A stretch of 64,000 nt of DNA from Skeletonema tropicum (GCA_037178625.1 CM074127.1:4278001-4342000); one strand, 5' to 3'. Numbered from the stretch's first letter, positions 19,297 to 30,211 are shown. A program made the numbers and translations. The notes: a model not told the origin generated them from the sequence alone.

Positions 19297-20373
19297 ATGA
19301 TGCGTATATTCCTCTTCATCAATTGTTGCGCGCTAGTTTCTGCTGCTTCTTCTCCCTCTGAACTATGGAAGGCAGCCAAAGCTGCAGTAACAGCTGCAGA
19401 GGAGACTGATGAAGGAGCAGACTGGACATCAGTTATACTCGATCGGTCGTTGAAGAACCAAGATGCATATGTATCAGCTTCTCCCCTGAGTGTTGCAGCA
19501 GTCTGTAGTGATGGTATTGCGTTGCTCTCTCTGCACTTTGGTCTAGATTCAAAGAATAATGATGATGATGATGCACAAAGTTCGAGTCAGAAGGATAGCA
19601 ATGATCTACTTGGAGTGTTTAATGATCTACCCCTCTCATCACGTGGACCACTACGCATTGAGCCAATATATGATAATGGAGCATCAACAAATTCAATGAC
19701 GTCAACTTGCTCTTTGCGATCGCCTCCTTCATTGGCACTCCTCACTGCTGGATGGCGGACGGATGGTATGGCGCTATCTGATGCAGCACGAGAGCTAATG
19801 ATGGAGGAGACTTCGCTCTACTGTTTGCCTTTGAGCGTTACAATGGGCACAAATACTGATAGTGATGATGCGAGAAGTAGTGGTCAAACTTCTCATTATG
19901 GACGAAGAATAGCTGATGGATTATCATATTATATGGCAAAATGTGCCTTTGCTGAGGGAGTACGGTCATTATCAACAATTGGATTGCTGGCATGCAACCA
20001 TTCTGCAGGAGGATGTCTATATCTGGTAGATGCAACAGGATCATACAGTGTTCGAGCACATGCCATTGGTAATGGAGCATCAACAATTCACAAACGTTTA
20101 GTATTTGTTGATTTTGAAGCTATGTCATGCCTTGATGGTTTGCGAACGCTGTTGCGTATTATTGCCGAGGAGGGAGGTATATTGTCAACAGGAGATGTCT
20201 CATCGGATGCGGATAATCAAAACAAACCTATTGGTGTGTGGACCGTACCACGTAATCCTGGAGTAGAATTAGCTGTTCTGCGAAGTGGTGAGCAACAGAT
20301 GAGACGTATTCGGCTGTTATCATTGTTATCAGCAGCAGACAGCCTCCAAGAGCCAGGGAAAATAATAGGATGA
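19297..20373 (+). CDS. Divergent proteasome-like (Ntn-hydrolase fold) protein with signal peptide
   Basis: 358 residues, one exon. The start is a hydrophobic signal peptide (MRIFLFINCCALVSAAS). The central and C-terminal parts resemble 20S proteasome subunits: SVAAVCSDGIALLS corresponds to the early beta strands, and NHSAGGCLYLVDATGSY with AHAIGNGA matches the Y/D-x-x-G...AIG motif of alpha subunits. A poly-Asp loop interrupts the middle. No catalytic threonine can be seen after a processing site. True proteasome subunits lack signal peptides, so this is a relative with another role, perhaps in the secretory pathway. The fold is suggested, not proven. Confidence 0.55.
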   Translation: MMRIFLFINCCALVSAASSPSELWKAAKAAVTAAEETDEGADWTSVILDRSLKNQDAYVSASPLSVAAVCSDGIALLSLHFGLDSKNNDDDDAQSSSQKDSNDLLGVFNDLPLSSRGPLRIEPIYDNGASTNSMTSTCSLRSPPSLALLTAGWRTDGMALSDAARELMMEETSLYCLPLSVTMGTNTDSDDARSSGQTSHYGRRIADGLSYYMAKCAFAEGVRSLSTIGLLACNHSAGGCLYLVDATGSYSVRAHAIGNGASTIHKRLVFVDFEAMSCLDGLRTLLRIIAEEGGILSTGDVSSDADNQNKPIGVWTVPRNPGVELAVLRSGEQQMRRIRLLSLLSAADSLQEPGKIIG

Positions 20374-20390
20374 TAATTAAAGATTTCATT

Positions 20391-21536
20391 TTATATCTTG
20401 TTTCCGATTAGGTTTTTGTTGATTACATTTGCCACTGCTACAAAATCTTCATCATTCCATACCAGCGGTTTCCTTAATAGCCAAGTTACATCTTCTTCAA
20501 CGTGCTGTAGGGTCTTGGATCCTATCAGGGGCGTTCCGCCCAGACAAACGGTTGTAAAGGAATACAACAGCACTTGATTAGAGACGCCCTGCCTTTGTGC
20601 TATCTCTGTGATGACTTTATTGTTACGGACTCTGCCTCCCGCAGAGCCGGTCAGAATCCAAAACAATTGGTTCGCCATCCCCATATCATTGAATAGTGGT
20701 CTCAGCTCAACGTCATATCCTCTGTTTCCATGAAATCGGTTTTGAATTATTGACGGTTTCACTCGTGTGTCGTTGTGCAATTTGATAAGATAGTCTCTAT
20801 CGTGTACGCTAACAATACCAAGGTGTCGAATGATACCTTTGTCAACATAACTTTCAAGCACTTTCCAAGCTGTCATTGTATCTTCGTACTTTTGTAGCTT
20901 TGCACGAAAGTTGTGCACAAGCACTGAGTCGATATACGTTGTTTGTAAATTGTGCAGGCTTGAATTTATAGACAAATGAACTTGTTCTTCAATACTCAAA
21001 TCAGGAGAGGGTGGACATCCTTCAATCTTACAGTTTTGCACGCCGTAATTGTTCACACTTTTTGCTACGAACAAGGTCTGTAGATACAACTCATTTCTTG
21101 GCACACCACTTTCCTTCCAGCCAATTCCAACCCCTGGTTCGTTGTATTCGAAATGAAAACCACCCGTAGCGATGTGCCTGAATCCTGCATTTATGGCCTG
21201 TGCCACGAGTTTATCAGTGTCGTTCCCTTTACTCTTAGCGCCATATACAATGGTGCCCATAGGAGCTAATTTCTTCTTGCTAACTTCTGAATCAACGTCG
21301 TCGCGTGTGACAACGAGATTATTGCTGAAGAAGAAGAAGAATAACATCACGACAATAAATGATGAAAGACAAGACAGGCAATGTTTCTGACTGAATAAGC
21401 CTGTCTTCCTCTTCTGTTTATCTTGCACTTCTGAAACATGAGGGGTATTCTCAACATGAATTATGGAGTTGACATGATCTCCATTGCGACCATTCAATGC
21501 TCCATGTCGGGATCGCAGCGAAAATGAAGAGGCCAT
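20391..21536 (-). CDS. Membrane-anchored aldo-keto reductase-like protein, catalytic residues altered
   Basis: 381 residues from ATG at 21536. A basic cytosolic part of about 55 residues precedes a Phe-rich transmembrane helix (about 57-80). The remainder aligns with the AKR (beta/alpha)8 barrel: AINAGFRHIATGG, GIGWKESGVPRNELYLQT, IDSVLVHNF and LGIVSVHD. In active AKRs the sequence reads RHIDTA, a Tyr, TTKVW and LLHWP. Here the Asp is Ala and the Lys is Leu, while the His is kept. The NADPH-binding end (LIGSKTLQHVEED) is recognisable. It may bind ligand or cofactor without normal reductase activity. Its 3' end is 17 bp from the convergent gene. Confidence 0.72.
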   Translation of the reverse strand: MASSFSLRSRHGALNGRNGDHVNSIIHVENTPHVSEVQDKQKRKTGLFSQKHCLSCLSSFIVVMLFFFFFSNNLVVTRDDVDSEVSKKKLAPMGTIVYGAKSKGNDTDKLVAQAINAGFRHIATGGFHFEYNEPGVGIGWKESGVPRNELYLQTLFVAKSVNNYGVQNCKIEGCPPSPDLSIEEQVHLSINSSLHNLQTTYIDSVLVHNFRAKLQKYEDTMTAWKVLESYVDKGIIRHLGIVSVHDRDYLIKLHNDTRVKPSIIQNRFHGNRGYDVELRPLFNDMGMANQLFWILTGSAGGRVRNNKVITEIAQRQGVSNQVLLYSFTTVCLGGTPLIGSKTLQHVEEDVTWLLRKPLVWNDEDFVAVANVINKNLIGNKI

Positions 21537-21854
21537 TTGAATTTCGCACGCAAATGAGCAGTAATAATCTTCTTATGCTACCGCTACAACTACTACCTAC
21601 TTCTCATCAGCTACCGCTACCATACATCATACCATTGCCATGGTGGCACGCGTGAAGGCGCAAAAGCAAACGGCTCAAAAATCCAAAATGAAGATGAAGA
21701 CTCCCAATTAAGCATCTACAGATAGATCTACAAAAGATGCCCCCAGCGCGATAGCAACCAGAAGGAGACCAGAAGACCATGCTATACTTGCTACCACCAC
21801 CATGGTCTAGAGGGAGCAGATGACCTTCTATGTCACTGCAAACTAAGGTGATGA
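21537..21854. other. Spacer left of the satellite, with weak histone-tail-like reading
   Basis: About 320 bp lie between the AKR gene start and the array. From ATG at 21640 the plus frame reads MVARVKAQKQTAQKS and later STKDAP..IATRRR, interrupted by stops. It is weakly like an H3 N-terminal tail. No intact gene is present. Confidence 0.3.
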
Positions 21855-24800
21855 GACCTCGGAAGCGGCTCATGCGCGTATTGACGTCGATTGATACGAT
21901 TTGGTAAGATGTGCTGCCGGCCAGCCCACACTGGACCCCTCATATCAGCTATGACACTGTAGCATCGCTTCTACGGACGCTAGTCGTCTGAGCGGTAGAA
22001 AAAAGCTTGTCTAGTATCACCGCCGACTGTAATGGGCCACTAGAAGCGGCTCATGCGCGTATTGACGCCGATTGATACGATTTGGTTCATTGTGGTGCCG
22101 CCGGCCAGCCTGTCTTGGACCTCTCATATAAGCTACCACACTGTAGCATCGCTTCTACGTACGCTGATTGTCTGAGCAGTGCTAATGTGCTTGTATAGTA
22201 TCGCCACCGACGATAATGGGCCACTAGAAGCGGCTCATGCGCGTATTGACGTCGATTGATACGATTTGGTTCATTGTGGTGCTGCCGGCCAGCCCACACT
22301 GGACCTCTCATCTCAGCTATGACACTGTAGCATCGCTTCTGCGGACGCTAGTCGTCTGAGCGGTACAAATGAGCTTGTGTACAATCACCGCCGACTGTAA
22401 TGGGCCACTAGAAGCGGCTCATGCGCGTATTGACGTCGATTGATACGATTTGGTTCATTGTGGTGCTGCCGGCCAGCCCACACTGGACCTCTCATATCAG
22501 CTACGACAGTGTAGCATCGCTTCTGCGGACGCTAGTCGTCTGAGCGGTACGAATGAGCTTGTGTACTATCCCCGCCGACTGTAATGGGCCACTAGAAGCG
22601 GCTCATGCGCGTATTGACGTCGATTGATACGATTTGGTAGCATGTGGTGCTGCCGGCCAGCCCACACTAGACCTCTCATATCAGCTATGACAGTGTAGCA
22701 TCGCTTCTACGGATGTTAGTCGTCTGAGCTGTACGAATGAGCTTGCATGGCATCATCGCCGACTAGACTGGGCCACCAGAAGCAACACATGCCCATACTG
22801 ACGGCGAAAGATACGATTTGGTAGCATGTGGTGCTGCTGGCCAGCCCACACTGGACCTCTCATATCAGCTATGACACTGTAGCATCGCTTCTACGGACGC
22901 TAGTCGTCTGAGCGGTAGAAAAAAGCTTGTGTACCAACGCCGCCGACTGTAATGGGCCACTAGAAGCGGCTCATGCGCGTATTGACATCGATTGATACGA
23001 TTTGGTTCATTGTGGTGCTGCCGGCCAGCCCACACTGGACCTCTCATATCAGCTACGACACTGTAGCATCGCTTCTGCGGACGCTAGTCGTCTGAGCGGT
23101 ACGAATGAGCTTGTGTACAATCACCGCTGACTGTAATGGGCCACTAGAAGCGGCTCATGCGCGTATTGACGTCGATTGATACGATTTGGTTCATTGTGGT
23201 GCTGCCGGCCAGCCCACACTGGACCTCTCATATCAGCTATGACAGTGTAGCATCGCTTCTACGGACGCTAGTCGTCTGAGCTGTACGAATGAGCTTTCAT
23301 GGCATCATCGCCGACTGTAATGGGCCACTAGAAGCGGCTCATGCGCGTATTGACGTCGATTGATACGATTTGGTTCATTGTGGTGCTGCCGGCCAGCCCA
23401 CACTGGACCTCTCATATCAGCTATGACAGTGTAGCATCGCTTCTACGGACGCTAGTCGTCTGAGCGGTACGAATGAGCTTGTGTACTATCACCGCTGACT
23501 GTAATGGGCCACTAGAAGCGGCTCATGCGCGTATTGACGCCGATTGATACGATTTGGTTCATTGTGGTGCTGCCGGCCAGCCCACACTGGACCTCTCATA
23601 TCAGCTACGACAGTGTAGCATCGCTTCTACGGACGCTAGTCGTCTGAGCGCTACAAATGAGCTTGTGTAGTATCACTGCCGACTAGACTGGGCGACTAAA
23701 AGCGACTCTTGCCCTTACTGACGGCGATAGATACGATTTGGTAGCACGTGGTGCTGCTGGCCAGCCCACACTGGACCTCTCACATCAGCTACGATGTTGT
23801 AGCATCGCTTCTACGGATGATAGTCGTCTGAGCAGTACGAATGAGCTTGTGTACAATCACCGCCGACTGTAATGGGCCACTAGAAGCGGCTCATGCGCGT
23901 ATTGACATCGATTGATACGATTTGTTTCATTGTGGTGCTGCTGGCCAGCCCACACTGGACCTCTCATATCAGCTACGACACTGTAGCATCGCTTCTACGG
24001 ACGCTAGTCGTCTGAGCTGTACAAATGAGCTTGTGTAGTATCACTGCCGACTAGACTGGGCGACTAAAAGCAATTCTTTCCCTTACTGACGGCGATAGAT
24101 ACGATTTGGTAGCACGTGGTGCTGCTGGCCAGCCCACACTGGACCTCTCACATCAGCTACGATGTTGTAGCATCGCTTCTACGGACGCTAGTCGTCTGAG
24201 CTGTACGAATGAGCTTGTCTAGTATCACCGCCGACTAGACTGGGCGACTAAAGCGACTCTTGCCCTTTCTGACGGCGATAGATACTTGGTAGCATGTGGT
24301 GCTTCCGGCCAGCCCACACTGGACCTCTCACATCAGCTATGATGTTGTAGCATCGCTTCTACGGATGTTAGTCGTCTGAGCGGTACAAATGAGCTTGCAT
24401 GGTATCTTCGCCGACTAGAACGGGCCACTAGAAGCGGCTCATGCCCATACTGACGGCGATAGATTCGATTTGGTAGCATGTGGTGCTGCTGGCCAGCCCA
24501 CACTGGACCTCTCATATCAGCTATGACAGTGTAGCATCGCTTCTACGGACGCTAGTCGTCTGAGCAGTACGAATGAGCTTGTGTACAATCACCGCCGACT
24601 GTAATGGGCCACTAGAAGCGGCTCATGCGCGTATTGACGTCGATTGATACGATTTGTTTCATTGTGGTGCTGCCGGCCAGCCCACACTGGACCTCTCATA
24701 TCAGCTACGACACTGTAGCATCGCTTCTACGGACGCTAGTCGTCTGAGCTGTACAAATGAGCTTGTGTAGTATCACTGCCGACTAGACTGGGCGACTAAA

Positions 24801-26545
24801 AGCGTCTCTTGCCCTTACTGACGGCGATAGATACGATTTGGTAGCACGTGGTGCTGCTGGCCAGCCCACACTGGACCTCTCACATCAGCTACGATGTTGT
24901 AGCATCGCTTCTACGGACGCTAGTCGTCTGAGCGGTACGAATGAGCTTGTCTAGTATCACCGCCGACTAGACGGGGCGACTAAAGCGACTCTTGCCCTTT
25001 CTGACGGCGATAGATACTTGGTAGCATGTGGTGCTGCTGGCCAGCCCACACTGGACCTCTCACATCAGCTATGATGTTGTAGCATCGCTTCTACGGATGT
25101 TAGTCGTCTGAGCGGTACAAATGAGCTTGCATGGTATCTTCGCCGACTAGAACGGGCCACTAGAAGCGGCTCATGCCCATACTGACGGCGATAGATTCGA
25201 TTTGGTAGCATGTGGTGCTGCTGGCCAGCCCACACTGGACATCTCATATCAGCTATGACAGAGTAGCATCGCTTCTACGGACGCTAGTCGTCTGAGCAGT
25301 ACGAATGAGCTTTTGTACAATCACCGCCGACTGTAATGGGCCACTAGAAGCGGCTCATGCGCGTATTGACGTCGATTGATACGATTTGTTTCATTGTGGT
25401 GCTGCCGGCCAGCCCACACTGGACCTCTCACATCAGCTACGACACTGTAGCATCGCTTCTACGGACGCTAGTCGTCTGAGCTGTACAAATGAGCTTGTTT
25501 AGTATCACTGCCGACTAGACTGGGCGACTAAAAGCGTCTCTTGCCCTTACTGACGGCGATAGATACGATTTGGTAGCACGTGGTGCTGCTGGCCAGCCCA
25601 CACTGGACCTCTCACATCAGCTACGATGTTGTAGCATCGCTTCTACGGACGCTAGTCGTCTGAGCTGTACAAATGAGCTTGTCTAGTATCACCGCCGACT
25701 GTAATGGGCGACTAAAGCGACTCTTGCCCTTTCTGACGGCGATAGATACTTGGTAGCATGTGGTGCTGCTGGCCAGCCCACACTGGACCTCTCACATCAG
25801 CTATGATGTTGTAGCATCGCTTCTACGGATGTTAGTCGTCTGAGCGGTACAAATGAGCTTGCATGGTATCTTCGCCGACTAGAACGGGCCACTAGAAGCG
25901 GCTCATGCCCATACTGACGGCGATAGATTCGATTTGGTAGCATGTGGTGCTGCTGGCCAGCCCACACTGGACCTCTCATATCAGCTACGATGTTGTAGCA
26001 TCGCTTCTACGGATGCTAGTCGTCTGAGCAGTGCTAATGCGCGTGCATGGCATCACCGCCGACTGTAATGGTCCACTAGAACTAGAAGCGGCTCATGCCC
26101 ATACTGACGGTGATAGATACGATTTGGTTCATTGTGGTGCTGCTGGCCAGCCCACACTGGACCTCTCACATCAGCTACGATGCTGTAGCATCGCTTTTAC
26201 GGACGCTAGTTGTCCGTGCAGTGCTAATGCTCGTGCATGGCATCACCTCCGATTAGTATGGGCCACTAGAACTAGAAGCGGCTCATGCCCATACTGACGG
26301 TGATAGATTCGATTTGGTAGAATGTGGTGCTGCTGGCCAGCCCACACTGGACCTCTCACATCCGCTACGATGTTGTAGCATCGCTTCTACGGACGCTAGT
26401 TGTCTGTGCAGTGCTAATGCGTTTGTATGGTATCATTGCCAACTGTAATGGGCCACTAGAAGCGGCATATGCGCGTATTGATGACGATTGATACTTATCA
26501 TACTTATGGGTTGAATGTGCTGTTTTTGGCCATTTCATATTTTAC
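21855..26545. repeat. 184-bp satellite array, about 25 monomers
   Basis: I marked the CCGGCCAGCC (or CTGGCCAGCC) anchor in each monomer, from 21917 to 26333. Steps are 184 bp almost throughout, with 180 bp at three points (monomers starting 24125, 24857 and 25589) and 190 bp for the last two steps. Every monomer has GTAGCATCGCTTCTAC and GTCGTCTGAGC. Two main variants exist: one with CGCGTATTGACGTCGATTG and one with CCATACTGACGGCGATAG. The final copy decays near 26460-26545. The unit is not a multiple of three, so frames inside are incidental. Centromeric or heterochromatic satellite is an inference. Confidence 0.95.
23757..25952. repeat. Higher-order repeat, 732 bp x 3 (four monomers each)
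   Basis: Monomer anchors at 23757, 24489, 25221 and 25953 are each 732 bp apart (three 184-bp monomers plus one of 180 bp). Matching monomers across blocks share variants that neighbours lack, such as GATTTGTTTCATT, GGTATCTTCGCC and the 4-bp deletion AGATACTTGG. This is the hallmark of multimer-wise amplification. Confidence 0.9.
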
Positions 26546-27107
26546 CATGTAATCTTTAGAAGAGTTACTACGTCGCTTGCAGAATGATTTTAAATCTCAG
26601 TCGCAATGTTCTATGTTGTCCCTACATTTGCATTCGAATGCTTTAATTGCACTTCATGATTTTTGCTGTTTTATTGTCATTTGTATTGTACCTTTAGTTG
26701 TCTTCTATTGCCTTTTCCAGGTTTCGGTGGTGTCCTCTTTTGTCCGCTCATCTTATCGGTTTCTAGACTTTGTCCGCTAAAGTTGTTGTCCAATTCTGTC
26801 CGTTTTCCCACTTCCCCCTTGCCTTCCTCCAGCTTCCTCCTTCAACCCTCAACCATCGTGCTTCCTCCATGCATGATGTTGTTTTGACACAGCTATGGCG
26901 ATACATTCTTTTGTCTATTGACGAAGAGAACATATAATATCAACAGCTGCATACAGTTCGTTTATTGTTATCGACGGGTTTATTATCGTTACTGCTTGTG
27001 CAGACACTTTTTTACAGCTTTCATTAGCTACAACATTGATATTGGTTTCAGTCTTCGAAGAGGCTGCGCATAATAATATTTGCAAAAAGCAACGCTTTTA
27101 CGCAACA
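26546..27107. other. Spacer between satellite and next gene
   Basis: About 560 bp, pyrimidine-rich in the middle. Short frames are present, but none has conserved features. The promoter of the gene at 27108 must be here. Confidence 0.4.
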
Positions 27108-27488
27108 ATGATATCAGCTTCGCTATTTTTTCATCAATCTTTGATACTAAGCACTTTAGTTGCAGCGTCAGCATGGTCGCCGTCTCATCATACGGGTAGA
27201 TTATTAGTTGGCCAATCCTGCTCCCATTTTGTTCCTCGTTCTGCTTTATATCTCGAGAAAAAATCCGACGAAGACAATGATCTAATTAAAGAGAGTACCG
27301 AAAAAGATACGAGTAGTGCATCTTACGGCGTCAGCTTCATTGGTGGCGACCCTTGTGGTTCGAAATACAACGACGATCCATTTGACGCAACGAAGGAAGC
27401 AGCGTTCAAGCCAGGATTTCCTGATGACATGAAAGCTAGAATTGAAGCTTTGGCGGCCAAAAAGCTTGAGGAACAGATGAACGATTGA
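27108..27488 (+). CDS. Small plastid-targeted protein of unknown function
   Basis: 126 residues from ATG at 27108. Residues 1-22 form a signal peptide that ends VAASAWSP, an ASAF motif with Trp, followed by a Ser/His/Arg stretch. The mature part is about 85 residues, hydrophilic, with SYGVSFIGGDPCGSKYNDDPFD and an amphipathic C-terminal helix rich in Ala, Lys and Glu. One cysteine (DPCGS) is notable. I know no function. Its small size and plastid address would fit an accessory subunit of a photosynthetic complex, but that is only a guess. Confidence 0.65.
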   Translation: MISASLFFHQSLILSTLVAASAWSPSHHTGRLLVGQSCSHFVPRSALYLEKKSDEDNDLIKESTEKDTSSASYGVSFIGGDPCGSKYNDDPFDATKEAAFKPGFPDDMKARIEALAAKKLEEQMND

Positions 27489-27836
27489 TATCTTTGTATA
27501 ACGAGTTACGACAGGTATTTATATATTTCTCGATAACAGCCCCAGGGAAGACTAGTTGATGCTACCATTCCAGTTACGCTGCTTGAATGCAGATGCTGCA
27601 TTTTCGTTTACGGGGCTCTATGGGTGGATTTTGTGATAAAGTTGTACTGCAAATGTTCGTCATCCATGCAATAATGATGTTAAAGGTTTAAGACTGCATG
27701 AGCTTCTATCTCTAGGTCATGTCTGCGATTATATTGTACATTGTAGAGTGCCTGATACAAGACAGTACTAGCATCATTTTCCCTCTTCTTATTATTCCGA
27801 CTTCATAGCTTCGGATAGGTGTTATTATTTATGCAA
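27489..27836. other. Convergent 3' region
   Basis: Two genes end toward each other across about 350 bp of AT-rich sequence. I see no gene, only the two 3' untranslated regions. Confidence 0.45.
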
Positions 27837-28364
27837 TCATTCACATTCCCATTCAGGCTTTCCTTTGAACGATTCTCCTTGGACGCAATTCTCTACACCT
27901 TCAACAACTCCATCAACCTCTCTCATTTTCTCTGGATCTACTCCATTGAACCAGGCGTACTAGAATAGAAACAACATAGTCATGTGATGGAAACATAAAG
28001 GAATGAGCATCATTCAATATTCCGAGAGAACAGTGAAACAAATACGTGGCATGAAATGCATCTGTAAAGCATACAACAAACTCACATCATCTGGCTCTGA
28101 AGTGCAGACAACATGAGGCTTCTCGTTTTCAGTAATGATCTCTTCATCATTCACGATGAAGCAAGTGACATCATCTGTATCTTCGGCTTGTGCTGTAGAA
28201 TTCTCAGCAGATTGTTGGAGCGAAACTTTTGTTCGAGGAACATCGTAGGCGGCTCTTGATATCTGGACTATCGACGGTGAGAATTTTGAAGAGAAAGCGG
28301 CCACATGTCGTGGTACTGCCAATATCAAAGCGGCTAGAGAGAAGAATAGGATTCGTTGCATCAT
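27837..28364 (-). CDS. Small plastid-targeted protein of unknown function (two exons)
   Basis: Exon 1 is 28086-28364 and exon 2 is 27837-27959, joined across a 126-bp GTGAGT...CTAG intron, giving 133 residues. Reading through the intron gives an unlikely tail, whereas splicing gives TSEPDDYAWFNGVDPEKMREVDG, which ends in VENCVQGESF and a stop. The N-terminus is a signal peptide ending VAAFSSKFSP, a clear ASAF site. The mature chain is acidic with three cysteines. No family is recognised. It lies in a divergent pair with the HMG-like gene. Confidence 0.75.
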
Positions 28365-28769
28365 TGTTCGTTTTTTGTTTGCAGAGACTATGATTCGAAG
28401 ATCTGCAAGAGGATGTACTATGGTGCTATGCGATCTTATCGATGCAGCTGTGCGGCATCTTCTCGAAGAAAAAAGGCTTCACATCACGTTGTCAAAAAGT
28501 CTCTCAAGTCCTGTGTCCTGTCCGTGTGTCAGTGTCAAAGACCATAGCAAGGCATCACCAGAAATGGGAAGCTGCCGTTTCGATGTGGAGTTGACTGATT
28601 TCTGAAAATGAAGAAGGAGAATGCAGACACAAGATAGGAAAGAAACAACGAAATCTCACCATCGCACAATAAAACCGACCAACAGCATGAACATAAAAGC
28701 CATAACAGTAACAGTTGCAATCACTATCAGCCGTTTATTCAGACCGCCAACGTATTGTATAGATCGATA
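28365..28769. promoter_or_regulatory. Divergent promoter region
   Basis: About 400 bp lie between divergent starts at 28364 and 28770. I see no defined element. Short frames on either strand have no support. Confidence 0.35.
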
Positions 28770-30098
28770 ATGGAAGCACAGAGGAGAAGAGTCAGTGTAG
28801 GTGGCGTTGAGGTCGCTCGCAACAAAGTGAAAGCTACAAATGACTGTGGCGTCGGTATCAGGAAAAATCAATTTCCAACGCAACAGCCCATGACCATGAT
28901 GCCACCACATTACTATCCACCTCACCAATACCCACCTGGTCACTTCCCGGGGTATCCGATGTATCCTCCAATGATGCCATACCCGCAGATGTACGGTTAT
29001 CACCAATATCCTCCTCACATGAACGCGAACATGATGCGTCAGCCACGTAATGTGATGCCACAAGGGTTCGCCAAGCCCCCTGCCCCTGCTTGTGCCCCAC
29101 AAGCGACGTCTTCTTCAAAGGATGCGCCATACAAAGTGGAGGCTAAGAGTGACGATGGATCTTCAAGGGCAGGTAAAACATTGGACCAGACAAAAAGCAG
29201 GTCAATCACTCCAACAGTTTCGACTGAGACTTCTTCAGTAAGCAACAGCCCCAGCGACACCCAGCCAGTTGTGATGAAGAACAAAACGGAGACAATGATC
29301 AACTCCGAACTTTCTTTGCAGGGATCCACCTCATACGAGAGCGAAGATGATGCTACTGAGTCGAAGCAGCCTTCCAAGAACTCGGGAAATGACTTCGCGG
29401 TAAATGGTCATGTCTTGAAAGAGAAACAACTTACCACCGTCAATGCACAAGACGGCACTCTCCTCCTCAAATCACAGAAGAAACAAGGTAATCTTCCACG
29501 CGCATCACCTTCTGAGAAGGAAACTGTCATCCAAAAGTCACAGAAGGAAATAGATGCAAGCGTTCACGAAGACGGTAGTACAACCACTTATGATTGTACT
29601 GTACACGAAGAAGAGGAGAAGAGTGAAGTGAAGGAAGATGACATTTGCAACTCTCTTGCGCTTCGCTGTGCTGATACGAGTAGACAGGTTCTAGAAGGTG
29701 TTGAGTCACTGCTCCTCTTGTCTAGGGTAGCAGAGAACATAAAACCTGCTGAAGTAGAATCAAGTACGGGCTCGATTGACAAGCAGCAATCTGGACAGGG
29801 CAGGCCCTTGAAGAAGAGAAAGTTGCAGTTACCTATGCGCACCGATAGAAAGGAAGGGCCATTGCCAAAAAGAGTGCCCGCAGCTCCACAGAGAACTCCA
29901 GCATTCTTTCAATTTCTTCTTCACCACAGGGAATCTATCGAACAGACCATCTTTCCCGATGGAGACACATCCTACGGATTAGAGAGGAGTGAAATGGTTG
30001 CCAAGGAGGGTGCTTTGTGGTGGTTGGCATCGTCTGAAGATGAGAAGCAGAGATGGGCTGACATATCGACGCAGAATTATCTTGGTCTTCGATCATAA
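28770..30098 (+). CDS. HMG-box-like nuclear protein with Pro/Tyr/Met-rich N-terminus
   Basis: 442 residues from ATG at 28770, one exon. Residues about 45-95 are rich in Pro, Tyr, Met and His (PPHYYPPHQYPP repeats), a disordered type often seen in transcription or RNA factors. A long Ser/Thr/Glu/Lys-rich middle follows. A basic KKRKLQ near residue 345 could be a nuclear signal. The last 75 residues (TPAFFQFLLHHRESIE...EMVAKEGALWWLASSEDEKQRWAD) have the spacing of an HMG box, with aromatic, Trp and DEKQRW positions matching the third helix. A role in DNA binding is inferred; specificity is unknown. Confidence 0.55.
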   Translation: MEAQRRRVSVGGVEVARNKVKATNDCGVGIRKNQFPTQQPMTMMPPHYYPPHQYPPGHFPGYPMYPPMMPYPQMYGYHQYPPHMNANMMRQPRNVMPQGFAKPPAPACAPQATSSSKDAPYKVEAKSDDGSSRAGKTLDQTKSRSITPTVSTETSSVSNSPSDTQPVVMKNKTETMINSELSLQGSTSYESEDDATESKQPSKNSGNDFAVNGHVLKEKQLTTVNAQDGTLLLKSQKKQGNLPRASPSEKETVIQKSQKEIDASVHEDGSTTTYDCTVHEEEEKSEVKEDDICNSLALRCADTSRQVLEGVESLLLLSRVAENIKPAEVESSTGSIDKQQSGQGRPLKKRKLQLPMRTDRKEGPLPKRVPAAPQRTPAFFQFLLHHRESIEQTIFPDGDTSYGLERSEMVAKEGALWWLASSEDEKQRWADISTQNYLGLRS

Positions 30099-30211
30099 AA
30101 CTTTTTCTAGAATATTTATTCACGTGAATAGAACAACATTATCTACGCAAAGCTCAACTCAGGCTGATTTCTCCAACCTTATCCGTGGTATTGTACGATG
30201 CCAGGATCTAT

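Noticed and set aside
21855..26545. Minus-strand 60-codon frames repeated through the satellite, or a repeat protein
   Set aside because: The period (184 bp) is not a multiple of three and stops end each frame. The frames recur only because the DNA repeats.
21855..26545. CRISPR-like array
   Set aside because: Adjacent monomers are similar throughout, with no short repeat and unique spacers.
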